Origin: an uncultured Alistipes sp.
GTDB taxonomy: Bacteria; Bacteroidota; Bacteroidia; Bacteroidales; Rikenellaceae
Direction: 5' to 3'
Assembly: GCA_900545315.1 (NCBI GenBank)
Contig: UQYM01000001.1
Coordinates: 62,001 to 126,000, forward strand
Length of the DNA: 64,000 nt
In this document: positions 7,491-16,358 of the stretch, in pieces
Position numbering within the stretch: the first letter of the stretch is position 1
Layout of the letters: every line of letters starts with the position of its first letter
Made by a program: the position numbers and the translations under genes
The notes under the pieces: generated by a model
What the model was told of the DNA's origin: nothing
Seen by the model: only the letters and a program-made list of their open reading frames with translations
Database searches by the model: none

Positions 7491-9968
7491 ATGAAACGTT
7501 TCCTTGTTATCCTCTGTGTTTTGTTTTTGCCGTACACACTTCTGGCACAGGGCGGTGTGTTGACCTCGGATGGTTATGAAGAGGAGCTACGTCATGTGGA
7601 GCAATTCCAATTCAGCGAAGAGGTGGCAGCCTTGATGATGCAGCCGTTGGAGGCCTATCCTGATCCCTTCACAGCGCTCTCTGATTTTAATTTCTCTTTT
7701 GTCCGTTATAATCGACGCGGATACGATTACCGTTACCGTAATTTTTCCATCGATGGCGTTTCGCTGTATGATCCGATGACGGGTAACCAACAGTGGAATC
7801 TGATGGGAGCCGTTTACAATTCATACGGGTCGGTCGAGTCTGAAACTGGTTTAGCTCCACAGTTATGGACATTGGGTGGATTGGGTGATACTCGTGCTTA
7901 TTCCCGGATGGCGGGATTGGTTCCTAAACGTATCTCTGTCGGTCTGATGTTTACCGACCGTCGGTTTCGGGGCGGAGCGCGGGCTGGGATATCGTCTGGA
8001 TGGATGAAGGGCGATTGGGCTATTGCTGTGGCTGGTTCCCGGCGCTGGGGTAGAGATCAGCATATTCGAGGCGTCTATATGGATGATTGGACTGTATATG
8101 CCTCGGTTGCCAAAAAGCTGGGAAAGAGACATACCCTCTCGGCCGCATTTTTCTTGGCGCCATCAGATCGTGGCGTGCGGGGTGCCGCAACCCAGGAGGC
8201 TTTTGAATTGACCGGTGATCCATTGTACAATCCCTATTGGGGATATCAGGATGGTCGGATTCGTTCTGCGCGTACTCGCAAATCGCAACAGCCCATGGCG
8301 CTATTGGCGTGGGATTACAAGCGTGATGAGGAATTCAAAATTCATACGGTGTTCTCCTATTTGGGTGGTGAAAGTAGCTATTCGGCCTTGGATTGGTTCA
8401 GTGTCTCCAATCCAACGCCGGACTACTATCGGTATATGCCCGGCTATCAGACAAATCCAGAAGTTGCCGATGCCGTAACACAGGCTTGGCAACAGCGCGA
8501 TCCCAATGTGACTCAGATCAATTGGAACGAATTGTATTATGTGAATCGACATGGGTCAGCCTCTCCTGCCTCCTATGTGGTGGGGAGTGCCGTGACGGCA
8601 AATCGTAGTTTTCAGCTCAATTCCTCGTTTGATTGGCAGATGGGCAAAGCCAACTATTTGAGAGGTGGCATTCAACTGCGTAATGACCGTGTGTCCCGTT
8701 ATCAACGCTTGGAGGATCTGCTCGGTGGAGACTATCTGTTGGATGTTGATCCCTACCTGATTGACGATGAGTATTACGGAGATCAAGCGATCAATGATTT
8801 GCAACATCCAAATCGTCGGGTCGGTGTGGGTGAACGGTATGGTTATAATTACGACCTGGATTACAGTTCGTATGGCGCATGGACTATGGCCGATCTGCAT
8901 AGCGAACGGAATTTGGGACTCTATGGTTATGTGGGTGGACAAGTCGCTCAAGTCTCTTTCTCAAGGATTGGCCGTTACGAAAAGGAGCTCTTCCCAGGAG
9001 GTCTATCTCTCGGCTCATCTGAAAAGTTGAATTTCACGGAGTATATGCTTAAAGGGGGAATTGGCTATGCCTTTACGCCGGCACATTCCTTGGAGATGCG
9101 TGTTGCTTATGGTGATGTTGCGCCGGTGGCGGATGCACTGTTTCTGGCTCCGGAATATCAGAATCGGACCGTTGCCGATCCTCGACCGATTAATCTGTTG
9201 GCAGGGGAACTGGAATATCGGATCTCGTGGCGCAGTGTCGATATTGGATTGTGCGGATATGTGACCACAACCCGCGGAGAGGGTGATGTCCGCCATTATT
9301 ATGATGATCTGGCCGGAGAATATGCCAACATGGAGCTGAGTGGAATCGATAAACTGTATGCCGGTGTCGAACTGGGCGTAACCGTTCGGATTACCGACCG
9401 GTGGAGTGTGCGCGGTGCCGGAGGGTGGAGTCGTAATCTCTATTTGAGTGATCCGGCAGTGTTCATTTATGCCGATCACGATAACCGGCCGATCGCCGAA
9501 GGATCGACGGTGTATCTGAAAGGTTATCGGTTGGGAAACACACCCCAAGTTGTAGCTTCAGGAGAGCTGCGCTATTCCGGTGCCAAAATGTGGACTGCAG
9601 CGGTTTCTGTGAATTATGTGGGCAGTAATTATATTGATATTAGTCCGGTACGACGTATGCGTCGGGTGATGGATTATGCAACCTCTCCGGAAGCTTTAGC
9701 TCAGATGACCGCACAGGAGCGGTTCGGAGATGCTACGACGATTAATCTTTTTGTGAGTAAGACGTTTCGGATCAGAAGCAGCTATCTGACGTTGAGCGGT
9801 TCGGTCAATAATTTGGCCAATCGTCGTCATATTGTGTACAGCGGTTATGAACCGTTGCGTATGGTACGCAACGGAAGTGGTCTGGACCGTACGGTGGCTC
9901 CGATGGCTTCACGCTATTATCATGCCTACCCAAGAACCTATTACCTGACGCTTAATTTTCGATTCTGA
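7491..9968 (+). CDS. TonB-dependent receptor-like outer-membrane beta-barrel protein
   Basis: An 825-residue protein with a signal peptide (MKRFLVILCVLFLPYTLLAQ). A plug-like segment (about 78-105, including SIDGVSLYDPMTG) precedes a long run of alternating Tyr/Arg/aromatic strands. It ends in YYLTLNFRF with the terminal Phe of outer-membrane barrels. A classical TonB box and the usual N-terminal carboxypeptidase-like domain are not evident, so active TonB-dependent transport is not certain. It begins an apparent three-gene unit with two DUF5689-like lipoproteins; its TGA overlaps the next ATG. The natural inference is a substrate-specific uptake or surface complex. Confidence 0.75.
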   Translation: MKRFLVILCVLFLPYTLLAQGGVLTSDGYEEELRHVEQFQFSEEVAALMMQPLEAYPDPFTALSDFNFSFVRYNRRGYDYRYRNFSIDGVSLYDPMTGNQQWNLMGAVYNSYGSVESETGLAPQLWTLGGLGDTRAYSRMAGLVPKRISVGLMFTDRRFRGGARAGISSGWMKGDWAIAVAGSRRWGRDQHIRGVYMDDWTVYASVAKKLGKRHTLSAAFFLAPSDRGVRGAATQEAFELTGDPLYNPYWGYQDGRIRSARTRKSQQPMALLAWDYKRDEEFKIHTVFSYLGGESSYSALDWFSVSNPTPDYYRYMPGYQTNPEVADAVTQAWQQRDPNVTQINWNELYYVNRHGSASPASYVVGSAVTANRSFQLNSSFDWQMGKANYLRGGIQLRNDRVSRYQRLEDLLGGDYLLDVDPYLIDDEYYGDQAINDLQHPNRRVGVGERYGYNYDLDYSSYGAWTMADLHSERNLGLYGYVGGQVAQVSFSRIGRYEKELFPGGLSLGSSEKLNFTEYMLKGGIGYAFTPAHSLEMRVAYGDVAPVADALFLAPEYQNRTVADPRPINLLAGELEYRISWRSVDIGLCGYVTTTRGEGDVRHYYDDLAGEYANMELSGIDKLYAGVELGVTVRITDRWSVRGAGGWSRNLYLSDPAVFIYADHDNRPIAEGSTVYLKGYRLGNTPQVVASGELRYSGAKMWTAAVSVNYVGSNYIDISPVRRMRRVMDYATSPEALAQMTAQERFGDATTINLFVSKTFRIRSSYLTLSGSVNNLANRRHIVYSGYEPLRMVRNGSGLDRTVAPMASRYYHAYPRTYYLTLNFRF

Positions 9969-10840
9969 TGCAACGCTCCGTTAACAGATGGCTCGTCCAA
10001 TATAACGCACGATATCGTATCGTGCGACGAAGACGTACACAAGTCGGTGTGCTCTTGGTCGTGTTGTTACTATCATTTAGCAATATATCCTGTGATTACG
10101 ACCGGTTTAATGCACCCAATCAGAAACCGAATTCGGTGCCGGTGACAACGATGGACATCGCAGCATTGCGGACTTTCTATCAGGATGATCCGGTTTGGGT
10201 GGTTGGTCAACGAAGTGTAGTGGTGTCGGGGTATGTTACCACATCGGATCAAGCCGGAAATTTTTATCGCAGCTTCTTTATTGAAGATGAAACGGGTGCG
10301 GTGGAGATACGTGCCGGGTTGTATGATCTCTATGCAACTTATCGGTTGGGACAACAGGTGACGGTCGTGGCTGATTCATTAACATTGGGTATGACGAACG
10401 GTGTGTTGCAGTTGGGATTGGGCAGTGCAGCCTATGAGACTGATTACATGAATCATCGGGTTGTGGTGGATAAGCACCTGTTTCGTGGTGAACGGTTCGA
10501 AGAGGTGATCCCTCGCCCGGTAAAAGCCGGGCAGCTGAACGAAGAGTGGCTTGGGACTTTGGTGCGATTTGACGGGGTACATTTGGATGGGGGTGTCGAT
10601 ACGACATGGGCTCTGCCGGCATCCCTTTCCGCAAGTGGTGTTCCGCAAAGCGCCTATTTGAAATTTCGGGATGAAAAGTCCGATTCGATCTATGTCGTCA
10701 CCAGTGGTTATGCCTCTTTTGCCGGGGAGACGGTACCGACCGGGGCTGTATCGTTGACGGGCATTTTGATGCAGGGTAAGGTCAATGGGAAACTGGTCTA
10801 TCAACTAAAAATGAGGGATCTGAATGATGTGGAGGATTAG
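9968..10840 (+). CDS. DUF5689-domain lipoprotein, copy 1
   Basis: A 290-residue protein with an unusually long basic N-terminus (about 25 residues) before a hydrophobic stretch and a possible lipobox at Cys42 (SNISC). A GTG at 10022 would give a more usual signal peptide. The body (VVVSGYVTTSDQAGNF, FFIEDETGAVEIR, YRLGQQVTV) has the features of DUF5689, a small beta domain of Bacteroidetes surface lipoproteins. It resembles OB-fold segments and is often found with extracellular nucleases. It is coupled to the barrel gene by a TGATG overlap and overlaps the next gene by 17 bp. Confidence 0.75.
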   Translation: MQRSVNRWLVQYNARYRIVRRRRTQVGVLLVVLLLSFSNISCDYDRFNAPNQKPNSVPVTTMDIAALRTFYQDDPVWVVGQRSVVVSGYVTTSDQAGNFYRSFFIEDETGAVEIRAGLYDLYATYRLGQQVTVVADSLTLGMTNGVLQLGLGSAAYETDYMNHRVVVDKHLFRGERFEEVIPRPVKAGQLNEEWLGTLVRFDGVHLDGGVDTTWALPASLSASGVPQSAYLKFRDEKSDSIYVVTSGYASFAGETVPTGAVSLTGILMQGKVNGKLVYQLKMRDLNDVED

Positions 10841-11627
10841 GCAACTGATTCATGCATTACTCTTCGGAGTATTGTGCATCGGGTGTGTGGAGAAGAGTGA
10901 TCCCTATCCTGATTCGTCACAAGAGGATGGCGGTGAGCCAGGAACGGGTACAGCACTTGTCTCGATCAGTTATCTGAAGAGTTTTTATACGGGTTACCCT
11001 ACATTCATTACCAAAGATTGGGAGTTGCAGGGCGTAGTGACGGCAAACGACCGTTATGGAACATTTCCGTTCGGCCTGGTTGTGCAGGATGACACAGGCG
11101 GTATCGAGATCAAATTGTCCGGCGATGATCTGTTTTTGACCTATCCGATTGGGCAGCCAATACGTGTTCGTTGTCAAGGATTGGTGTTAGGCGCTTATGG
11201 AGGTTATGTGACGTTGGGCAGTGTATCCGCTGATGCCGATTATCAGAACGGCTTTATTTCACAAACCGATATTCCGGGGCGATTATCAAAAAGAGGCGAA
11301 CTCAAGCCTGTATTGCCCGATACACTCCGTTTCTCAGAATTGGAACCGAAGCATGTCGGCTGTTTTGTTGCTTTCGAAACGGTGCAGTTTGTGAACGAAG
11401 AGTTAGGACTGGCTTGGTGTGACGAAGACTCGGATAGCAATCGGCATTTAGTCAATCCTGAAGGGGATACCTTGTTGGTGCGTACCAGTCGTTATGCCCG
11501 ATTTGCCGATGATGCCTTGCCGGTAGGGAGCGGCTATGTGGAGGGTATTCTCGTATGGTTTAATAACAGTTATCAGTTGCGAGTGATTGATGCCCGCAAT
11601 GTGATTGTGGAATCTTCGCGATTTTGA
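10824..11627 (+). CDS. DUF5689-domain lipoprotein, copy 2
   Basis: A 267-residue lipoprotein with the signal sequence MMWRIRQLIHALLFGVLCIGC and lipidation expected at Cys21. It is a diverged tandem paralogue of the preceding gene: YLKSFYTGYP, LQGVVTANDRYGTF, LVVQDDTGGIEIKL and YPIGQPIRVRCQG line up with corresponding parts of copy 1. The 17-bp overlap implies coupled translation. The pair probably acts with the outer-membrane barrel. Ligand unknown. Confidence 0.75.
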   Translation: MMWRIRQLIHALLFGVLCIGCVEKSDPYPDSSQEDGGEPGTGTALVSISYLKSFYTGYPTFITKDWELQGVVTANDRYGTFPFGLVVQDDTGGIEIKLSGDDLFLTYPIGQPIRVRCQGLVLGAYGGYVTLGSVSADADYQNGFISQTDIPGRLSKRGELKPVLPDTLRFSELEPKHVGCFVAFETVQFVNEELGLAWCDEDSDSNRHLVNPEGDTLLVRTSRYARFADDALPVGSGYVEGILVWFNNSYQLRVIDARNVIVESSRF

Positions 11628-11853
11628 GATAGACCTGCCGTGTGCTTGATCGCAGACATGTAAAAAGGCAAGACGGGAAGCAAAAGGTGGTGTAAATGAA
11701 AACCTTTAGTGACCCGAACCCGAAGAGGTGCTATAAAATGCTATATAAACCGGCTTTTAGGGTATTGTGTTGTTGACTGCATGTCAAGACTAAACCGTTC
11801 TGTGGCCAAGGAGGAAGAGCGTGCAGGTCTGTGAACAGATCTGGAGAACCAGA

Positions 11854-12855
11854 TTATCGATTCTCTTTTTGAAGGGCATCCCAAATCATATCTTTGAGTT
11901 GGGTGAGATGGTAACCGGAGACCGATGAGATGAAGATTGATGGAATCCCTTCGGGCAATTCCTGGGCCAGAGCCTCTTGCAGCTCATCATCGAGCAGATC
12001 GCTTTTGGTGATGGCCAACAGACGCTGTTTGTCCATCAACTCGGGGTTATATTGTTGCAACTCGTTCAGTAGGATGTGATACTCTTCACGGATATTGTCC
12101 GTATCGGCAGGAATCATAAACAGTAAAATCGAGTTGCGTTCGATGTGTCGCAGGAAACGGATGCCCAACCCCTTGCCTTCATGTGCTCCTTCGATAATTC
12201 CCGGGATATCGGCCATCACGAAAGATTTGTGGTCGCGGTATTCGACAATGCCCAGGTTGGGTTCCAGTGTGGTAAAAGCATAATTGGCAATCTTGGGTTT
12301 TGCTGCCGAAACAGCTGCCAATAGTGTGGACTTGCCAGCATTGGGGAAGCCGACCAAACCTACATCAGCCAAAATCTTCAACTCGAGGATAAACCAACCT
12401 TCACGACACTCTTCTCCGGGTTGAGAATAACGAGGCGCTTGATTGGTTGCCGTGCGGAAATGCCAGTTACCTAACCCTCCACGACCTCCTGGTAACAGCA
12501 CAAGTTCTTCGCCATCTTGGGTCACCTCACCGACAACCTCACCGGTTTCAGCATCCCGTGCAACGGTACCCAGCGGTACGTCGATAATAACGTCTTTGCC
12601 ATTTTTGCCCGTACTGCGCGCCCCATGTCCCGGTTCGCCGTCCTCGGCAAAGATGTGACGTTGATACTTGAGGTGGATGAGCGTCCAATATTGGCTGTTC
12701 CCTCGCAGAATAATGCTGCCTCCTTTACCTCCGTCTCCACCGTCAGGTCCACCGAATTCGATGAATTTTTCGCGGCGGAAATGGCTGGAACCGGATCCTC
12801 CGTTACCGGAGCGTCCGAAAATTTTGACGTAATCAACGAAGTTCGAGGAGGCCAT
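11854..12855 (-). CDS. obgE: Obg family GTPase
   Basis: A 333-residue Obg protein. The glycine-rich Obg fold is clear (GGPDGGDGGKGG at 35-46 and LPGGRGGLGN near 121-130). The G domain follows with G1 GFPNAGKS (169-176), G3 DIPGIIEGAHEG and G4 TKSD. It ends soon after the G domain and lacks the C-terminal OCT extension of some relatives. Obg GTPases act in late 50S subunit assembly and link growth to ppGpp. It is transcribed leftwards from a promoter that overlaps that of the divergent NUC1 gene. Confidence 0.96.
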   Translation of the reverse strand: MASSNFVDYVKIFGRSGNGGSGSSHFRREKFIEFGGPDGGDGGKGGSIILRGNSQYWTLIHLKYQRHIFAEDGEPGHGARSTGKNGKDVIIDVPLGTVARDAETGEVVGEVTQDGEELVLLPGGRGGLGNWHFRTATNQAPRYSQPGEECREGWFILELKILADVGLVGFPNAGKSTLLAAVSAAKPKIANYAFTTLEPNLGIVEYRDHKSFVMADIPGIIEGAHEGKGLGIRFLRHIERNSILLFMIPADTDNIREEYHILLNELQQYNPELMDKQRLLAITKSDLLDDELQEALAQELPEGIPSIFISSVSGYHLTQLKDMIWDALQKENR

Positions 12856-12895
12856 AAGCGTGTTGGGTTTCTACTTGAATTTCATGTAAAATATG

Positions 12896-12927
12896 GGACA
12901 AAGGTAGGAAAATATTTACCTTTGTCC
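12896..12927 (+). promoter_or_regulatory. Inverted repeat carrying the -7 box of the NUC1 gene promoter
   Basis: GGACAAAGGTA (12896-12906) and TACCTTTGTCC (12917-12927) are perfect inverted repeats with a 10-bp spacer. The plus-strand TACCTTTG (12917-12924) is a consensus -7 box 36 bp upstream of the NUC1 gene start. The -33 position on this strand is poor (TGG), so the plus-strand promoter may be the weaker one. Confidence 0.55.
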
Positions 12928-12929
12928 AA
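12899..12929 (-). promoter_or_regulatory. Predicted promoter of obgE
   Basis: On the minus strand, TTG (12929-12927), a 20-bp spacer and TACCTTTG (12906-12899) match the Bacteroidetes consensus. The -7 box is one half of a perfect 11-bp inverted repeat; the other half is the -7 box of the divergent gene. Confidence 0.7.
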
Positions 12930-12959
12930 CTTGGACTCAGTTCCTTGCTGTCAAAGATT

Positions 12960-14042
12960 ATGCCTAAACGAACTGCACGTCGTGTCTCGAAAAAGACACA
13001 GTGGAAAATTATCTTCCTGTTGGTTTGTGTTGTGGCCCTCCTGTTGTGGATCTCTTACCGGAGCGGGGCGACTGGAACGCAACACAACGTGACTACCCGG
13101 ACAACCGAATGGTCGGGTGGAGAGGCTTCGTCATCTCGACGCAGTGGAGGATGCGAGGGTAACAGTCGTGCCGGGGCGACGAAAGATCAGCATACTGTTC
13201 CCCGTTCGACTTCCAAAGACGATCCGGATGCAGGCGGTAAACGATCTGCTGATCGCTATGCTGTGGATGGGACTGGTGATCGGACCTCGATGCGTGTAAA
13301 GAAGGAGCAGAATCATCAGACGCTACGACGAGACGATCGGTTAGCATTACCTTATTATAATGACAGCACTTTTGTGTTACATCATCCCGAAGCCCGTTAT
13401 ACGCTCTGTTACGATACGGCGTATCGTCAGGCGGCGTGGGTTGCCTATCTGTTGACTCGTGCAGAGGTGAATCGCAAGGGGGCGGAGCGTCAGAATTCGT
13501 TTTGTAGTGATCCGATCGTACTGCAACGCGGGTGGCCGACAGCTCGTGATCGAGATTATACCCGCAGCGGTTATGATCGTGGACACCTGCTTCCGTCGGC
13601 TGACCGGGACGATTCCCCACAAGAGAACCGAGCAACCTTTTATTTGTCGAATGTCTCGCCTCAACGTCCTGCGCTTAATCGACAAATTTGGAGACTGTTG
13701 GAGGAGCAGGTCCGTAGATGGGCTAAACAGTATGATTCGCTTTATGTAGTTACCGGCCCGGTGTTGGCATCCGGTTTGCCGAGAATCAAAGGGGGAGTGG
13801 GGGTGCCACGTCGCTATTATAAAGCATTGTTGGTGTGGCAGCATGGACGTTACCATGCTATCGCTTTCCTGCTTCCCAATCAGGAGAAGATCTCCGGTAA
13901 GTTTGGTGATTACTCTTTGAGTGTAAACGATCTGGAACAAATTATCGGGTACGATCTTTTTTGGCACCTGCCGGATCAGATTGAAGAGCACGTTGAGTCG
14001 GAGATTGATACCAGCTTTTGGAAAACAGGGAGTGCCAAATAG
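12960..14042 (+). CDS. Membrane-anchored DNA/RNA non-specific endonuclease (NUC1 family)
   Basis: From the ATG at 12960 the protein has 360 residues; an upstream TTG at 12945 is possible. A basic start and one membrane helix (about 16-32) are followed by a low-complexity stretch of about 80 residues. The C-terminal nuclease domain is of the beta-beta-alpha metal type, with the signature DRGH (206-209) holding the general-base histidine and the metal-ligand asparagine near 240 (ALNR). Such enzymes cut DNA and RNA without sequence preference. The predicted topology puts the nuclease outside the cytoplasm. It lies 1.3 kb from the DUF5689 cluster. Confidence 0.88.
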   Translation: MPKRTARRVSKKTQWKIIFLLVCVVALLLWISYRSGATGTQHNVTTRTTEWSGGEASSSRRSGGCEGNSRAGATKDQHTVPRSTSKDDPDAGGKRSADRYAVDGTGDRTSMRVKKEQNHQTLRRDDRLALPYYNDSTFVLHHPEARYTLCYDTAYRQAAWVAYLLTRAEVNRKGAERQNSFCSDPIVLQRGWPTARDRDYTRSGYDRGHLLPSADRDDSPQENRATFYLSNVSPQRPALNRQIWRLLEEQVRRWAKQYDSLYVVTGPVLASGLPRIKGGVGVPRRYYKALLVWQHGRYHAIAFLLPNQEKISGKFGDYSLSVNDLEQIIGYDLFWHLPDQIEEHVESEIDTSFWKTGSAK

Positions 14043-14333
14043 GATCACAACAGAGGTTTGGGCTGCTCGATCACGATGAGACCAATGACTCATGGTGTTT
14101 TGCAGACATCCGAAGATCGATCGATGGGAGCCGGACAGGATGATCAGGTGATCGGGAATCAGGGACATGGTGCAGAAAATGCAAACAGCAGGAAAGCAAG
14201 GATGCGAGACTTAGCCGTACTGTCAGTCAGTGGTCCCTTCCCGGGCGTATTAGTGCCTAAACCGCGAAACGCGCACAGTCAGGAACAAGATTAAAAGAAT
14301 GAAAATAAAAACGAAATAAAATAAATACAGATT

Positions 14334-15212
14334 ATGCACAAATCAGGTTTTGTGAATATTATCGGCAACCCCAATGTGGGAAAATCGACATTGATGAATG
14401 CTTTGGTGGGGGAGCGCCTTTCGATTATCACTTCGAAGGCCCAGACCACGCGTCATCGTATTTTGGGTATTGTGAACGGCGAGGATTTCCAGATTGTCTA
14501 TTCCGATACTCCCGGAATCCTCAAACCGAACTACAAGCTGCACGAATCGATGATGAAGGTGGTGCAGGGGGCATTGAAGGATGCGGACATTATTTTGTAT
14601 GTAACCGATGCGACCGAAGGGACCGATCATCGCAGCGAGTATGTAGATAAGATTCGTTTGAGCGGTATCAAAACGATTTTGGTGATCAACAAAATCGATT
14701 TGACAACCCCTGAGGAGTTGGAAAAGTTGGTCGATGCCTGGAAACAGATTTTGCCTGATGCGCTGATTGTTCCGGTTTCGGCTGCCCATGGTTTCAATAT
14801 CGGGGGGCTCTTTGACCGTATTCTGGAGCTGTTGCCTGAAGGGGAACCCTATTATCCGAAAGATGCTTTGACCGATAAGACATTGCGTTTTTTTGCATCG
14901 GAGATCATTCGCGAGAAGATCCTGCTCAATTACGATAAGGAGATTCCTTACTGTGTGGAGATTGCCATTGAGGAGTATAAGGAGGAACCTGCCATTGATC
15001 GTATTTCGGCGGTTATCTATGTATCGCGCGAGAGCCAGAAAGGCATTATTATCGGCCATAAGGGCTCCAAACTGAAAAAGGTGGGTTCTGAGGCGCGCGC
15101 CGATCTGGAGCAGTTCTTGGGGAAAAAGGTCTTTTTGCAGCTTTTTGTCAAGGTCAACGAAGATTGGCGTAATAGTGACCGCCAATTGCGCCGTTTCGGC
15201 TACGAAGAGTAG
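14334..15212 (+). CDS. era: GTPase Era
   Basis: A 292-residue Era protein. G1 GNPNVGKS (11-18), the switch region TTRHRILGI, G3 DTPG and G4 NKID are all intact. The C-terminal KH domain shows GIIIGHKGSKLKKVG. Era binds the 3' end of 16S rRNA and helps 30S maturation. It precedes the ribosomal protein genes by 133 bp, but they have their own promoter. Confidence 0.97.
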   Translation: MHKSGFVNIIGNPNVGKSTLMNALVGERLSIITSKAQTTRHRILGIVNGEDFQIVYSDTPGILKPNYKLHESMMKVVQGALKDADIILYVTDATEGTDHRSEYVDKIRLSGIKTILVINKIDLTTPEELEKLVDAWKQILPDALIVPVSAAHGFNIGGLFDRILELLPEGEPYYPKDALTDKTLRFFASEIIREKILLNYDKEIPYCVEIAIEEYKEEPAIDRISAVIYVSRESQKGIIIGHKGSKLKKVGSEARADLEQFLGKKVFLQLFVKVNEDWRNSDRQLRRFGYEE

Positions 15213-15271
15213 CGCCGAAGGAAAGAAAAAGTCGATAAATGCGATATTTTTTTTATTTCAAGGAAAATCAC

Positions 15272-15299
15272 TATCTTTGCAAGCCCGCAAAGTGCGGGT
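15272..15299 (+). promoter_or_regulatory. rplM-rpsI promoter with 5'-terminal hairpin
   Basis: TATCTTTG (15272-15279) is a strong -7 box with a T-tract at the -33 position (15247-15254). Four bases later, CCCGCA (15284-15289) and TGCGGG (15293-15298) form a hairpin with a 3-base loop, at or next to the start of the transcript. Leader RNAs before L13 genes have been proposed in Bacteroidia; I cannot match this one to a model. Confidence 0.65.
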
Positions 15300-15345
15300 A
15301 TGGATCACATAATTCACACAAGTATTAACTTTTAAACGTAAAACA

Positions 15346-15801
15346 GTGGAGTCATTAAGCTACAAAACAATCTCCGCCAACGCCGCAACGGTCACCAAAG
15401 AGTGGGTTTTGATCGATGCTACGGACGCGGTGGTGGGCCGACTCGCTTCGCAGGTTGCCAAAATCCTGCGTGGTAAGAACAAGCCCAACTTCACTCCTCA
15501 CGTTGACTGCGGTGACAACGTCATCATCATCAACGCTGACAAGGTGAAGTTCTCGGGTAAAAAGATGACGGAAAAGGTGTATACGCGTCACACCGGTTAT
15601 CCAGGTGGACAGCGCTATGCAACTCCGGCCGATTATCTGCGCAAGAAACCCGAATTTATCGTAGAAAAGGCTGTAAAAAGCATGTTGCCTCGCACCCGTC
15701 TGGGCGCTGCCTTGCTTAGCAACCTGAAAGTGTATGCCGGCAGCGAGCATCCGCATGCGGCTCAGTCACCCAAAACTATCAAGTTAAACGAGATTAAGTA
15801 A
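15346..15801 (+). CDS. rplM: 50S ribosomal protein L13
   Basis: 151 residues with the L13 signatures EWVLIDATDAVVGRLAS, HVDCGDNVIIINADKV and HTGYPGG. It binds 23S rRNA early in 50S assembly. Translation appears to start at GTG (15346), because no in-frame ATG precedes the conserved N-terminus. Its TAA overlaps the ATG of rpsI by one base (TAATG), the classic L13-S9 coupling. Confidence 0.97.
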   Translation: MESLSYKTISANAATVTKEWVLIDATDAVVGRLASQVAKILRGKNKPNFTPHVDCGDNVIIINADKVKFSGKKMTEKVYTRHTGYPGGQRYATPADYLRKKPEFIVEKAVKSMLPRTRLGAALLSNLKVYAGSEHPHAAQSPKTIKLNEIK

Positions 15802-16193
15802 TGAGTATGGAAGTTGTAAATGCCGTCGGACGCAGAAAAGCTGCTGTAGCTCGCGTTTACGTGAAACCCGGTAAGGGTAACATTACTATCAACCAGAAGC
15901 CTCTGGACACCTATTTTCCGCTGGAGATTTTCCAGTATGTCGTAAAACAGCCTCTGCTGGTCACCTCGACTACTGAGAACTATGACATCACCATCACTCT
16001 CGATGGCGGCGGAATCAAAGGCCAGGCTGAAGCTGCCCGTTTGGGTATCGCTCGTGCTCTTTGCGCAATCGATGCAGAGATGCGTCCGGTGCTCAAGAAG
16101 AACGGCTTCATGACGCGTGACCCGCGTGAGGTTGAGCGTAAGAAACCCGGTCAGCCCGGTGCACGTCGCAAATTCCAGTTCAGCAAGCGTTAA
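15801..16193 (+). CDS. rpsI: 30S ribosomal protein S9
   Basis: 130 residues with NAVGRRKAAVARVYVKPGKG at the N-terminus and the basic tail GARRKFQFSKR that reaches the P-site tRNA. It is directly coupled to rplM. The 165 bp before rpsB contain two small inverted repeats (CTGTG/CACAG at 16203-16215 and GTGCAA/TTGCAC at 16221-16254). Confidence 0.97.
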   Translation: MSMEVVNAVGRRKAAVARVYVKPGKGNITINQKPLDTYFPLEIFQYVVKQPLLVTSTTENYDITITLDGGGIKGQAEAARLGIARALCAIDAEMRPVLKKNGFMTRDPREVERKKPGQPGARRKFQFSKR

Positions 16194-16358
16194 TATCTGC
16201 GCCTGTGGAGCACAGAGTGGGTGCAAATTTCAGAGACTGCTTTTTTGGTTGCACTACTCGGTTATTGCCCCTCTGCGGAAAATCGCGGGGATTGTCAAGG
16301 ACACTACCGCTGCGATTGATGTAAAGAGAATTAAAACAGATTTAAACAGTTAATCAAA

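Noticed and set aside
11628..11853. Riboswitch or structured RNA in the gap after the DUF5689 genes
   Set aside because: A few short pairings are visible but no known motif fits, and both flanking genes end into this gap.
14058..14294. Possible 78-residue protein before era
   Set aside because: Low-complexity chance frame with no signal or family features; the gap itself shows nothing I can name.
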